Shown here piece by piece: positions 22,626 to 31,231 of a DNA stretch of 42,582 bases. Source of the DNA: a virus; the IMG/VR virus record IMGVR_UViG_3300044616_000931, positions 1 to 42,582 of that record; one strand, given 5' to 3'. Below the pieces are notes generated by a model. The model saw only the letters and a program-made list of their open reading frames with translations. It made no database searches and had not been told where the DNA came from. Numbering within the stretch: position 1 is the stretch's first letter; each line of letters opens with the position of its first letter. A program made the position numbers and the translations under genes.

Positions 22626-23487
22626 AACGTTTGCTGACGTTTATCAAACAGCACTTAATGATGTACTTAATTACCCAGAGTATGTAACCTCCCCAAGAGG
22701 TATGAAAATTTTTGAGGTAACTAATGCTGCACTTGTTATTGAAGATCCAACATTCCCTCTTTATGAAAATAAAAGAAGAAGTAGTCAATTCAAATACATA
22801 GGTGCAGAATTAGTTTGGTATTTTACAGGCCGTAGAGATACTGCTTTCATTTCTAAATTTGCAAAATTCTGGGAACAGATTGATAACGGAAATGGTACCG
22901 TAAATTCTGCTTATGGCAGTCTTATCTTTGCTGATAAAAATATTCATAATATTAATCAATACCAATGGGCATTACAGTCCTTAATTGAAGATAAAGATTC
23001 TCGTCAAGCAATTATACATTTTAATACTCCTAATCATCAATGGAAAGGTAATAAAGATTTTGTTTGTACTTTAACTGGTGTTTTTCAGATCCGTGATAAT
23101 CAATTAAACTTTACCATTGATATGAGATCAAATGATCTTATACTTGGTACTCCAACTGATGTTGCATTCTTCTGTCTTTTACAACAGCAAATGTATCATC
23201 ATCTTAAGAAACACTATCCTGAATTGGAAATGGGTACATATACTCATATTGTACATTCACTTCATATTTATGAAAGACATTTCTCGCTAATTCATGAAAT
23301 GCTTCAACAGTCTTTTGATCCAATCAGTTTTCCTGAAATTAGAGAGTTTCTGATTGATCCTAACGGTAATCCATTAGATGGCATTAAAGAAATTGAAAAT
23401 GAAATTGAATCAGGTGCCCAAGAAATTCGTGTAAAAGATGACCCTTTACATAATTGGATATCCGATGCGATTTTTATGGATATATAA
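22606..23487 (+). CDS. Thymidylate synthase-family protein, probably dCMP hydroxymethylase (T4 gp42-like)
   Basis: A 293-aa TS-fold enzyme. The nucleophile Cys154 lies in DFVCTLTGVF; R174, S175 and D177 in DMRSNDL bind the phosphate. In E. coli numbering all are offset by 8, so N177, which selects dUMP, corresponds to D185 in LGTPTDVAFF. T4 dCMP hydroxymethylase has Asp at this place and shares the local sequence (DFMC, IRD, NMRSND, SLHVYSRHF against DFVC, IRD, DMRSND, SLHIYERHF). Prediction: it turns dCMP into 5-hydroxymethyl-dCMP with methylene-THF, so phage DNA may carry modified cytosine. A plain TS or another dCMP-modifying variant remains possible. Confidence 0.8.
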   Translation: MRIYKGETFADVYQTALNDVLNYPEYVTSPRGMKIFEVTNAALVIEDPTFPLYENKRRSSQFKYIGAELVWYFTGRRDTAFISKFAKFWEQIDNGNGTVNSAYGSLIFADKNIHNINQYQWALQSLIEDKDSRQAIIHFNTPNHQWKGNKDFVCTLTGVFQIRDNQLNFTIDMRSNDLILGTPTDVAFFCLLQQQMYHHLKKHYPELEMGTYTHIVHSLHIYERHFSLIHEMLQQSFDPISFPEIREFLIDPNGNPLDGIKEIENEIESGAQEIRVKDDPLHNWISDAIFMDI

Positions 23488-23505
23488 AAAAATAGCCATA
23501 GCTCA

Positions 23506-24456
23506 ATGAAACACATCAAACTCTTTGAAGAATTTATTAATGAAGCAGTAGAAGATAGCGGTCTAAAGAAAGTCTATCTCGCTACTCGTCGTGATAGCGG
23601 ACAAAGATGGTGGTCATATAAAGGATTTGCTGGTGATAAATTCTTTATCCAAGTAACTGAAAATAATATTGATAAGTTGGATATTAATCCTGACTATCCT
23701 GTATTAAATTATCATAGTACTATTGTTGATGAACTACTAAAGAAAGGAAAGATTAAAGAAGAAAATATCTATAATCATCCAAAGTACATTCCACTATCCG
23801 GTTCAAAGAAAGAGTTTCATAAACTTGTAGGTGAAGATGAAAATGTTCCTAAAACGGTTTACTCAAAGAATGAGGCATTAGAAAAGTTAAACTTTCCTAT
23901 TATTGCAAAACCTGCAAACGGTCACAGCGGAATAGGAATCCAGGTAATTAAGAAACCTGAATTGATGGAAGATATTGATGAGAAAGTATTTGATACTTTT
24001 TCTGAATATGTTGATAAGGTTGAGGAAATGAGATTCTTTAACTTTAAAGGTCAACCTATCTTTTGGATGGAAAGAACACCTGCAAACAGTAAAGCTAAGT
24101 CTGGTGATGGTAAGACTGATGAAGAGATGGAATTTAATTATGCAAAAAGAAACGTAGATAAAGTTCCTGCTGATTATAAGAAGGTCTTAGAAAAGTACTG
24201 TAAGATTTTTGAAAAGTTTCCTTACATCTGTTTTGATATGATGAAGGATAAAAATGGTAAGATCTTTGTAATTGAATCAAATGCCCAACCTGGCGTACCT
24301 TTTGATAGTACGGTTCAAATTTACAAAAAGATATATGAAGATTTCTATGGCAAACCGCTAGACGAAAAATCTCTTCAAAAACTGGATGAATACTCCAAGG
24401 AAATGGTTGAAAGAACGCTAAAACGTGATAGTGGAAGATTTTCAATAAAAAATTGA
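23506..24456 (+). CDS. ATP-grasp ligase-like protein with capsid-targeting-like N-terminus
   Basis: A 316-aa protein. Residues about 118-320 form an ATP-grasp fold: FPIIAKPANGHSGIGIQVI (Lys and gly-rich loop binding ATP), the MERTPANSK loop, and FDMMKDKNGKIFVIESNAQPG with the E-x-N metal ligands, closest in style to RimK-like peptide ligases. The N-terminus, MKHIKLFEEFINEA, matches the T4 internal-protein capsid-targeting form, with a possible gp21-type cleavage after INE (residue 13). Three other proteins in the window share this start. The family joins a carboxylate to an amine with ATP; substrate is unknown. It is followed by a promoter and probably ends its operon. Confidence 0.75.
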   Translation: MKHIKLFEEFINEAVEDSGLKKVYLATRRDSGQRWWSYKGFAGDKFFIQVTENNIDKLDINPDYPVLNYHSTIVDELLKKGKIKEENIYNHPKYIPLSGSKKEFHKLVGEDENVPKTVYSKNEALEKLNFPIIAKPANGHSGIGIQVIKKPELMEDIDEKVFDTFSEYVDKVEEMRFFNFKGQPIFWMERTPANSKAKSGDGKTDEEMEFNYAKRNVDKVPADYKKVLEKYCKIFEKFPYICFDMMKDKNGKIFVIESNAQPGVPFDSTVQIYKKIYEDFYGKPLDEKSLQKLDEYSKEMVERTLKRDSGRFSIKN

Positions 24457-24507
24457 AAAAAGTCTACAAAAAATTTTCAATTCTCGTTTTTTTGTTTTAT
24501 ATTTGTA
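24455..24507 (+). promoter_or_regulatory. Early-type promoter, copy 2 (TTTC-N19-TATATTTG)
   Basis: TTTC at 24475-24478 and TATATTTG at 24498-24505 are 19 bp apart. The whole block matches 12731-12783 at 44 of 53 positions without gaps. TTTTCAAT/ATTGAAAA inverted repeats overlap its 5' edge and the end of the ATP-grasp gene and might also stop upstream transcription. Confidence 0.65.
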
Positions 24508-24543
24508 CTGATGGTATATTAATACTATCTTAAATCAAATAAT

Positions 24544-25086
24544 ATGTCTGAGGAACTGAACAAAATTTCTGACTTTTATATTACATCTGATACGTGGTTT
24601 GGTCGACCACAAATACTTGAGATAGCAAAGAGAACACAGTTTGCAACGGTTGAAGAAATGAATGATCAACTCGTTAAGAACTGGAATAAGGTTGTTAAAT
24701 CATCTGACTTGGTTTTTCATTTAGGTAATTTTGCATGGGATCCTCTTACTGCAAGAACTATACTTAAAAAACTAAAAGGAAAAATCTTTTTTCTTATTGG
24801 TAATGCTGATGAAGCCTTATTGGAAGTAGCTGAGGAGTTTGAAAATGTAGTAATTCTTGATCATCAAATCGTTGAATTACCTCAATTTGATTCTGTTCTT
24901 TGTCATTACCCTTTAGAGGTATGGAACGGAAAATCTTCAGGAACAATTCATTTTCATGGACATACTGTTTTTTCTCATAAAACCGACTTAAGAGTTTCCA
25001 ATCGTATTAACACGTGCGTAGACTTTTGGTCATATTCACCAATTAAATTTTCGGCAATTAAAGAATTCGTAAATGGCAAAATCTAA
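24544..25086 (+). CDS. Metallophosphoesterase-fold protein, active site degenerate
   Basis: A 180-aa protein clearly of the calcineurin-like phosphoesterase family: ITSDTWFGR (residues 13-21), MNDQLVKNWNKVVKSSDLVFHLGNFAW (39-65), LIGNADE (84-90), CHYPLEVW and HFHGHTV. Active relatives read SDTHFGH, LGDFA, GNHD and GHTH at these places. Here H18 is Trp, D62 is Asn, H88 is Ala and the last His is Val, so most metal ligands are lost. It is probably a binding or decoy protein rather than a hydrolase. It is the first gene after a promoter and overlaps the sigma gene by 14 bases. Confidence 0.85.
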   Translation: MSEELNKISDFYITSDTWFGRPQILEIAKRTQFATVEEMNDQLVKNWNKVVKSSDLVFHLGNFAWDPLTARTILKKLKGKIFFLIGNADEALLEVAEEFENVVILDHQIVELPQFDSVLCHYPLEVWNGKSSGTIHFHGHTVFSHKTDLRVSNRINTCVDFWSYSPIKFSAIKEFVNGKI

Positions 25087-25699
25087 AACTTACAAAGAAC
25101 TGGCAATTGAGTTTAAGAAAACTCGCTCTGAAAGAATCTATAATGAACTTTACAAAAAAATGAGACCAGGTTTATGGTCCTATGTAAATAACATTGTTAG
25201 AGATCCGGCCGTGGCTGATGACATTGTATCAACCACATTAACAAATGTTTATCTTAAGATTGATCAATATGATGAGTCTTACCAGATAACTACATGGGCA
25301 TATCGTATTGCCTATAATGAATGTATCGGATGGATTAGATTCCGAAACAAAAAGATAAGCATCAATGTATTTACTGATGCTGGTGTTGAACCACCAACTA
25401 AAGATGGATTCCTTGATCCAGAAACCCATGTTAAAACAGATGAAGACTTCTGGGAGGAAGAGGATATTCTTACAGAGCAGGTAAGAGTAACTAAAGAGGC
25501 AATAAATGCACTGCCTCCAATGTATAAGAGATACATGGTTGAAAGATTCTTAAATCATAAATCATATAATGATATCCTTGATATCATGGCAGAATATGAA
25601 AAGGATATCAATCTGCAGACAGTAAAGAATCGTATTTTCCGTGGCAGAAAAATCGTCCAAAGGCAATTAGAGAAAATGAAACTCTTCTCTGAAGCATAA
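25073..25699 (+). CDS. Sigma-70 family RNA polymerase sigma factor (late-type candidate)
   Basis: A 208-aa protein with ECF-like sigma layout. Region 2 (about 25-95) has IYNELYKKMRPGLWSYVNNIVRDPAVADDIVSTTLTNVYLKIDQYDESYQITTWAYRIAYNECI, including the DDIVS helix for core binding and the TTWAYRIAYN helix that melts the -10. An acidic linker follows, then a region 4-like part (about 145-200) with INALPPMYKRYMVERF and a second helix set. T4 gp55 (185 aa) plays the matching role for TATAAATA late promoters; several such octamers occur in this window. It is co-transcribed with the phosphoesterase-like gene. Confidence 0.85.
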   Translation: MAKSKTYKELAIEFKKTRSERIYNELYKKMRPGLWSYVNNIVRDPAVADDIVSTTLTNVYLKIDQYDESYQITTWAYRIAYNECIGWIRFRNKKISINVFTDAGVEPPTKDGFLDPETHVKTDEDFWEEEDILTEQVRVTKEAINALPPMYKRYMVERFLNHKSYNDILDIMAEYEKDINLQTVKNRIFRGRKIVQRQLEKMKLFSEA

Positions 25700-25718
25700 A
25701 TAGATAAAAAAAAGAATT

Positions 25719-26159
25719 ATGTATATCTTTAAACTTTTTAATGAACTAAACATTTGGAGGAAGGTTAGAGCCATTGCGTTAGAGAATGAGCAGGCTTTAA
25801 ATGAATCTGGGTTTAGAGTTGATTGGATTGGCAGAATTTACACTGTCATCAATCTACCTGAAGAAGTAATTAATCAGCCTATCTCACGTGAAGGATATGT
25901 ATTAATGAAACTTCGTGAATATGATAGCCTGTTTCTTAATATGGGTATTGCTGATGCAATTGCCCCAGAGCTTATGGAAATAGAAGGTGCTGAAGCATAT
26001 CTTTTAGTCCTATCACCAGATAGAGACTATCTTAAGTTTTGGCCTTTCACAGTTTCCATGATAAAAACTGTAGGTCTATTCTTTGCATTAAGACTTGTCT
26101 ATCTTTTAATTACACACTATTGGTCATCTATCAGTTCTGCTTGGAACTGGATATTCTAA
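25719..26159 (+). CDS. Hypothetical membrane-anchored protein, 146 aa
   Basis: A soluble N-terminal 110 residues (mixed alpha/beta, WIGRIYTVINLPEEVINQ) is followed by one clear hydrophobic segment (FTVSMIKTVGLFFALRLVYLL, about 113-133) and an aromatic tail. Topology looks like a tail-anchored inner-membrane protein. No family is recognised. It sits between the sigma factor and nuclease genes with close spacing. Confidence 0.6.
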   Translation: MYIFKLFNELNIWRKVRAIALENEQALNESGFRVDWIGRIYTVINLPEEVINQPISREGYVLMKLREYDSLFLNMGIADAIAPELMEIEGAEAYLLVLSPDRDYLKFWPFTVSMIKTVGLFFALRLVYLLITHYWSSISSAWNWIF

Positions 26160-26163
26160 AGCA

Positions 26164-26907
26164 ATGTCAACACAACAATCACTATCACAAACGGAAACAA
26201 TTAATGGCAAACGATATTATGTTATAGGAGAACATAAGTATCCTTCTGTTACAACAGTTTTAGGTTCAATGACCGATTCTTCCGGTTTAGATAAGTGGAG
26301 AAAAAAGATTGGTGAAGAAGAGGCTGATCGCATTTCAAAATTTTCTGCAAATCGTGGTACCATCATGCATCAAATGATTGAGTACTTTTTAGGATCAACT
26401 AAAGAAACACAAAAGGAAAGATTAAAAGAAGCCCAGGAAAGGATTATTGAATTTGTTAAAGCTGAGGGTTTTACTGCCGAGGAATTAGAAGTTGGCCGCA
26501 AACTTTTTTATAGTTTTTATAATAATGATCTCTTTAGTAAGATAACTAAGGTTATAAGTATCGAGGAGACGCTCTACTCCCACCAGATGGGAGGGTATGC
26601 AGGTAGAGTAGATAATATTTATGAGAATATTTTATCCCATCTACTCATCTTAGATTTTAAGACTTCTAGAAAACAGAAAAAGAAAGAGTGGATTGAAAAC
26701 TACTTTATGCAAATTTCTGCATACTTTCTAGCTTACTGGGAAATGACCGGTAAAAAACCACATGGTGGTGAAATCTGGATTGCTGTGGAAAACGATCTTC
26801 CACAGGTTTTTGAAGTTACATGGGAAGATATCCAAGATTATGGTAAGAAATTCTTATCCCTAGTGAAAGAGTACCATAAACTCAATCCATTACCTCAGAA
26901 TATATAA
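26164..26907 (+). CDS. PD-(D/E)XK family nuclease (RecB/Cas4-like)
   Basis: A 247-aa protein with the exonuclease order of this superfamily: NRGTIMHQMIEYFLG (conserved His, near residue 65), GYAGRVDNIYE with the motif II Asp (near 143), LLILDFKTSRK giving D-x-K (near 158-160), and FMQISAYFLAYWE with the Gln/Tyr motif (near 175). The start YPSVTTVLG is also common in phage members. The family degrades or processes DNA ends; in phages it may serve recombination or host DNA breakdown. Its stop overlaps an A/T-rich leader for the next gene. Confidence 0.85.
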   Translation: MSTQQSLSQTETINGKRYYVIGEHKYPSVTTVLGSMTDSSGLDKWRKKIGEEEADRISKFSANRGTIMHQMIEYFLGSTKETQKERLKEAQERIIEFVKAEGFTAEELEVGRKLFYSFYNNDLFSKITKVISIEETLYSHQMGGYAGRVDNIYENILSHLLILDFKTSRKQKKKEWIENYFMQISAYFLAYWEMTGKKPHGGEIWIAVENDLPQVFEVTWEDIQDYGKKFLSLVKEYHKLNPLPQNI

Positions 26908-26923
26908 AAAAACAAAATAATGA

Positions 26924-27229
26924 ATGAAACACATTCAGACATTCGAGACTTTTTTTACTAGAACTCTATCTGAGGAATTAGACCAAACACGTCATAAAGC
27001 GGCTAAACATATCGAGGATATAGAAACCGAAAACGAATCAGATAAAAAGGCTGAAAAGGATGTAGAGGAATACTTAGACGATAAGTCAGAGTATTGTCCT
27101 AGATGTGGCGAGCATAATGATGATTGTAAATGCCAATCAGAAGATCCTTGGTCAACACAAAATTACCACAGAGTTCCTGTAGGTAAGAAGGAAAAGAGTA
27201 AAGCAAAACAAGACTTCAAAACAAAATAA
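26924..27229 (+). CDS. Small zinc-ribbon-like protein with capsid-targeting-like N-terminus
   Basis: A 101-aa very charged protein. It starts MKHIQTFETFFTRTLSEELD, the same style as the ATP-grasp protein, with a possible protease site after LSE (residue 17). A CPRCGEHNDDCKC cluster at about 64-76 could hold zinc. The rest is Lys/Glu-rich and disordered. This fits a T4 internal-protein type of virion passenger. No enzymatic domain is seen. Confidence 0.65.
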   Translation: MKHIQTFETFFTRTLSEELDQTRHKAAKHIEDIETENESDKKAEKDVEEYLDDKSEYCPRCGEHNDDCKCQSEDPWSTQNYHRVPVGKKEKSKAKQDFKTK

Positions 27230-27233
27230 AGAT

Positions 27234-27521
27234 ATGGAAAAGATTAACTTATTTTTTGCAAAGCACGGATCAAAGGTTATCACTGTACTTTTGATTCTTT
27301 TATACTTTAAGTCATGTAGCGTTGATAGCGAATTAGAGAGACTTAAAAAAGAAGCTAAAGCAAATACTGAAACTATCAGTAAACTTCCTACTGCGGCCGA
27401 TGTTAAAATTGAAGGCCTAAATGCAGAGAAGAGAATGATCCAAGCAACGGATCGTAAGATGTTGGATGTACAACGTCAAAATGAGATTGAAAAAGAGATC
27501 TCAAAATTACAAGGTAAATAA
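27234..27521 (+). CDS. Hypothetical single-pass membrane coiled-coil protein, 95 aa
   Basis: An N-terminal membrane segment (SKVITVLLILLYFKSC, about 13-28) is followed by a coiled coil of E/K/R heptads to the end. A Cys just after the membrane segment is not in a lipobox. Size and layout resemble spanin- or Rz-like proteins only loosely; I do not assign that role. The stop overlaps the next ATG by one base (TAATG), coupling it to the fibre gene. Confidence 0.6.
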   Translation: MEKINLFFAKHGSKVITVLLILLYFKSCSVDSELERLKKEAKANTETISKLPTAADVKIEGLNAEKRMIQATDRKMLDVQRQNEIEKEISKLQGK

Positions 27522-29740
27522 TGGCAAATATCATACCAGGTGTACCAACCCCAGGAGATCCCACATGTGCATTAACCGTTTGCGGTAGAATTATTGCACA
27601 AGTAGACTGCATTAAGTATATAATGCAAGGTACATCTGCATGTATTGATATTCAACTTTTTGGTGCTGATGGAACTCCTCTTGACTTAGATCAATTTTGC
27701 GAAATGCAAATCCAATTAACAAGTGAATTGGAATGTGTTATAGCAAATTTTTGGTATCCTAGTGTTCCTACTGGATCAAAGGGGTTTGATATTGAAATTC
27801 TTCAATACACAACTACAAATGGTCATATAGTAAATAAAGGTCTTCTTAGAATATGTTTATCTACTAACTGTACTCTTACTACAACAGGTGCTGTTTTTGC
27901 AGAGATTATTCTTAAAGAATGTTTACTAACTGGACAACAGCAGATTTTAACAGGTGTTCCAACCCCAACAGGTTTACCTGAACCATCAGGGGATACTTTT
28001 GGCATTCCTTGTCTTCAAGTTGCAAGCATACTTAATTCAAAGATAGCAAAAAACGGTGGAGCCGGTGGATGCTTTCCAGGATATATTCCACCTCAACCTG
28101 GATCGAGTGGAATAGGATTTGCAATCGGATCAACAGGTTCAACAGGAGTGCATGGATCAACTGGACCACAGGGTGAACCTGGTCTGACAGGATCAACAGG
28201 TCTTGGTGCAACCGGATCAACAGGTTCAACAGGAGTGCATGGATCAACTGGACCACAGGGTGAACCTGGTCTGACAGGATCAACAGGTCTTGGCGCAACC
28301 GGATCAACAGGTTCAACTGGTCCTCAAGGTGATCAAGGATTTATTGGTTCAACTGGTCCACAGGGTGCCGGTGGTTCATTAGGTTATTGGGGAAGTTTTT
28401 GGAGTACCCAGACCCAGATTGGCGGTGGTGTTGGTGTGGCTAATGTAATGACATTCAACAATACTGATCCTGATTCAAACGGTGTTTCTATTCAAAATAA
28501 TACTGAACTTACCTTTGCATATGACGGTGTTTATAACATACAATTTTCAGCACAACTTGACAGAATAGTTAGTCCTGCAACGGCAGATGAATTAGATATT
28601 TGGTTTGCTAAAAACGGTGTTGCCATACCAGATTCAAATACAACCGTAGTTGTTGCTGGTCTTACTGTTGCAGCAAAAGAAGTTGCAGCATGGAATTTCC
28701 AATTGAAAGTTAATGCTGGGGATTATATTGAACTCTATTGGTCATGTCCTAATGCTAGTGTTGAATTGGTTTATGTTCCTACTGATATAAATCCTATAAG
28801 ACCTGCTGTGCCTTCGGTAATTCTTACTGCTCAACAGGTAATGTATACCCAAATGGGTGGAACTGGTGCAACCGGTCCACAAGGAGACATTGGAGCAACT
28901 GGTTCACAAGGTCCACAAGGATTTATTGGTTCAACTGGTCCACAAGGATTTGACGGTGCAACCGGTCCACAAGGTCCACAAGGAGACATTGGAGCAACTG
29001 GTCCACAAGGTTCACAAGGTCCACAAGGATTTATTGGTTCAACTGGTCCACAAGGTTCACAAGGTCCACAAGGATTTGACGGAGCAACTGGTCCACAAGG
29101 ATTTGACGGTGCAACTGGTCCACAAGGATTTGACGGTGCAACCGGTCCGCAAGGATTTGACGGTGCAACCGGTCCGCAAGGTCCACAAGGATTTGACGGA
29201 GCAACTGGTCCACAAGGTTTTAATGGTTCAACTGGAAGTGTAGGGGCCACTGGAATTGGTGCAGTTGGTGCAACAGGTGCTCAAGGTAACATAGGTGCAA
29301 CTGGATCAACCGGGGCACAGGGTCCTATTGCTTCACTTTATTTACTTGAAGCGGTAACCGCGTCCATTTATTATACCTTACCGGGATCATTTACTGAAGA
29401 TCCTTGTAGATATAGCATCGTGAGTAATACAGTTAACGTATCAAGCGGATGGTTTAACACTTCAACTTATACATTTACTCCGCAGAAGGCAGGCTACTGG
29501 GAAATCACTGCAGCGTATGATGTGTATAGAAATTCTGAATCAAGTATGGCAATTAAGAAAAACGGTGGAATTATTGCATCAGCCGGATCATTTAATGCAG
29601 TAGCTCAGCAGATAACAAAGATCGTGTATCTAAACGGTTCAACTGATTCTATAAACATTATAAATGTTGGAGGATTAGCTGAATCAAGGCCGCAATATGC
29701 AGAAAGGTCTTGGTTCCAGGCAAGATGGATAGGAGAATAA
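27521..29740 (+). CDS. Collagen-like fibre protein with C1q-like domains
   Basis: A 739-aa protein. Residues 1-195 form a beta-rich N-terminal domain with several Cys. Two collagen-like Gly-X-Y regions follow, about 203-285 and 446-605 ([14 protein letters not shown] type). Between them, and after the second, lie two beta domains: [12 protein letters not shown] ... [20 protein letters not shown] (about 287-440) and [10 protein letters not shown] ... [20 protein letters not shown] (about 610-739), both with the C1q/TNF jelly-roll pattern. Such proteins trimerise and form fibres or head decorations in phages. The role in attachment is inferred. Confidence 0.8.
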   Translation: MANIIPGVPTPGDPTCALTVCGRIIAQVDCIKYIMQGTSACIDIQLFGADGTPLDLDQFCEMQIQLTSELECVIANFWYPSVPTGSKGFDIEILQYTTTNGHIVNKGLLRICLSTNCTLTTTGAVFAEIILKECLLTGQQQILTGVPTPTGLPEPSGDTFGIPCLQVASILNSKIAKNGGAGGCFPGYIPPQPGSSGIGFAIGSTGSTGVHGSTGPQGEPGLTGSTGLGATGSTGSTGVHGSTGPQGEPGLTGSTGLGATGSTGSTGPQGDQGFIGSTGPQGAGGSLGYWGSFWSTQTQIGGGVGVANVMTFNNTDPDSNGVSIQNNTELTFAYDGVYNIQFSAQLDRIVSPATADELDIWFAKNGVAIPDSNTTVVVAGLTVAAKEVAAWNFQLKVNAGDYIELYWSCPNASVELVYVPTDINPIRPAVPSVILTAQQVMYTQMGGTGATGPQGDIGATGSQGPQGFIGSTGPQGFDGATGPQGPQGDIGATGPQGSQGPQGFIGSTGPQGSQGPQGFDGATGPQGFDGATGPQGFDGATGPQGFDGATGPQGPQGFDGATGPQGFNGSTGSVGATGIGAVGATGAQGNIGATGSTGAQGPIASLYLLEAVTASIYYTLPGSFTEDPCRYSIVSNTVNVSSGWFNTSTYTFTPQKAGYWEITAAYDVYRNSESSMAIKKNGGIIASAGSFNAVAQQITKIVYLNGSTDSINIINVGGLAESRPQYAERSWFQARWIGE
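28127..28300 (+). repeat. Tandem 87-bp duplication in the collagen-like region
   Basis: Two copies (28127-28213 and 28214-28300) differ at only one base I can see (GGTGCAACC against GGCGCAACC). The unit codes 29 residues, so each copy breaks the Gly-X-Y triplet phase once (at GLGAT). Confidence 0.85.
28858..29336 (+). repeat. Short-period collagen repeats
   Basis: Many 9-bp based units of the GGTCCACAAGGA and GGTGCAACT type are combined in 18- and 27-bp blocks, with silent changes between copies. They encode Gly-Pro-Gln, Gly-Phe-Asp and Gly-Ala-Thr triplets. Confidence 0.85.
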
Positions 29741-29768
29741 TATAATTACATAATAAATAAACTAAGTT

Positions 29769-30422
29769 ATGAAAAATAAATTAATTCATTATTTTATCAT
29801 AGGTATCTTCTGTAGCCTCTATTTTCTAGTTGCTACAATTTCTATGATTAACTCTGTTGCATTTTTTGACCTTGCTCATAATGGTGTTATGAACTGGGCT
29901 TTAGCAATTGGATTTGAATTAGGAGCAGCCGCATCTCTTGCTGCGATTATTATCCTAGATAAAACTAATAAAACAATGGTATGGACATTGTTCATACTTC
30001 TTACTGCCTTTCAAATGATGGCAAACTCATTTCATGCATTTATAAATCTTGAAAACTATATGCCTTGGATAGAACTGTTTGGTCTTGAAGAGGAAGAACC
30101 GATATTTCAAAAGAGAGTACTCTCAATCGTAAGTGGAGCCGTATTACCTATCGTGGCTCTAGGATTCATTAAGTCATTGGTTGATTATATTAGACCGGAA
30201 AATGCTCAGGCAGAACCTCAAATAACAGAGGCACCTGAAATAAAGCCAGAAGAAACTCCCATAGTGACGGAGAATAAAGTGGAAACTTCATCTGCAATTG
30301 GCGAATCTAAAGTAGGACATGTTACAATAACACCTGATGTAACTGAACCTAAACAAACAGCAGAGCAGATTAAAGTTTCACAAGCTACCAGTCCTGGGAA
30401 GAGGTATGTTTACAAGCCCTAA
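29769..30422 (+). CDS. Hypothetical multi-pass membrane protein, 217 aa
   Basis: Four hydrophobic segments lie at about 8-30, 43-64, 68-90 and 117-140, then a cytosolic-looking acidic, Pro/Glu-rich tail to residue 217. No family is recognised. Proteins of this shape, with a large N-terminal membrane part near PhoH, occur in other T4-like phages. The stop is 40 bases before the chosen PhoH start. Confidence 0.6.
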   Translation: MKNKLIHYFIIGIFCSLYFLVATISMINSVAFFDLAHNGVMNWALAIGFELGAAASLAAIIILDKTNKTMVWTLFILLTAFQMMANSFHAFINLENYMPWIELFGLEEEEPIFQKRVLSIVSGAVLPIVALGFIKSLVDYIRPENAQAEPQITEAPEIKPEETPIVTENKVETSSAIGESKVGHVTITPDVTEPKQTAEQIKVSQATSPGKRYVYKP

Positions 30423-30461
30423 TAGTAAACTTTGTCAACCAACTTAAATAACGATAAAAAT

Positions 30462-31178
30462 ATGCAAACAGCAAGAAAGCATGATGATGAAGTGTTTCGT
30501 GAGAAGCGCGTTATAAAAAATCCAATAAAATTTAAGATACCTCTTAACGAAGAACAAAAAATAGCAAAGGATAGAATCCTAGCAAATACAGTAACCCTTT
30601 TAGCCGGTAAAGCCGGTAGTGGTAAAACTCTTTTAGCATGTCAAATTGCATTAGATGGACTTTTCCGCAGACACTTTGAAAAGGTAATCATTACACGACC
30701 TACAGTATCAAAAGAAGAGATAGGTTTTTTGCCTGGAGATCTTCATCAAAAAATGGATCCTTGGGTACAACCAATTTACCAAAACATGTATCTACTTTAC
30801 GGTAAAGATAAAATTGATCCCTACATTCAGAGTGGACAAATTGAAATTGTGCCAGTATCATTTATGAGAGGCCGAACATTTCTTGACTCTTGTGTCATTG
30901 TGGATGAAGCACAAAACGTAACTAATGAACAAATGGAAATGATTGTTACTCGTGTTGGTCTTCGTTCAAAAATGATTATCTGTGGTGATGACGGCCAGGT
31001 TGACCTTAAGAATAAGAGTGACTCTGGTTTTAGATTCCTCTATAATTGTGCAAAGAGAATAAAAGGACTTGAAGCAATTACCCTTTTCCAAAATCATAGA
31101 GATCCAATTGTTGATATCTTAATTGATGTTTATGAAGAAGAGAATTTAAGGAGAAATGCAGGAAAGCCAAATAAATAG
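30462..31178 (+). CDS. phoH: PhoH-like ATPase
   Basis: A 238-aa protein with Walker A GKAGSGKT at residues 49-56 and Walker B VIVDEAQN near 145-152, plus TRPTVSKEEIGFLPGDLHQKM and ICGDDGQVD, all hallmarks of PhoH. ATG 30462 is chosen since it has the usual A-rich leader (ACGATAAAAAT); a TTG at 30432 would add 10 residues. PhoH is very common in marine and Bacteroidota phages; it binds ATP and may act on RNA, but its role in infection is unsettled. Confidence 0.9.
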   Translation: MQTARKHDDEVFREKRVIKNPIKFKIPLNEEQKIAKDRILANTVTLLAGKAGSGKTLLACQIALDGLFRRHFEKVIITRPTVSKEEIGFLPGDLHQKMDPWVQPIYQNMYLLYGKDKIDPYIQSGQIEIVPVSFMRGRTFLDSCVIVDEAQNVTNEQMEMIVTRVGLRSKMIICGDDGQVDLKNKSDSGFRFLYNCAKRIKGLEAITLFQNHRDPIVDILIDVYEEENLRRNAGKPNK

Positions 31179-31231
31179 AAAAAATGAACTGATGGATATG
31201 TTAACATCCATCTAAAAATAGAAACTATGAA

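Noticed and set aside
27234-27521. The 95-aa membrane coiled-coil protein as an i-spanin.
   Set aside because: Topology fits, but there is no partner lipoprotein, endolysin or holin nearby, so a lysis role is not supported.
28831-29250. Minus-strand open frame with a Cys/Pro-rich repeat protein opposite the collagen region, and a plus-strand one in another frame.
   Set aside because: Artefacts of the 9-bp repeat, which leaves all frames open; the Gly-X-Y frame is part of a long gene with flanking domains.
28127-29336. CRISPR array in the repeat-rich stretch.
   Set aside because: The repeats are contiguous, in frame and lack unique spacers; they encode collagen triplets.
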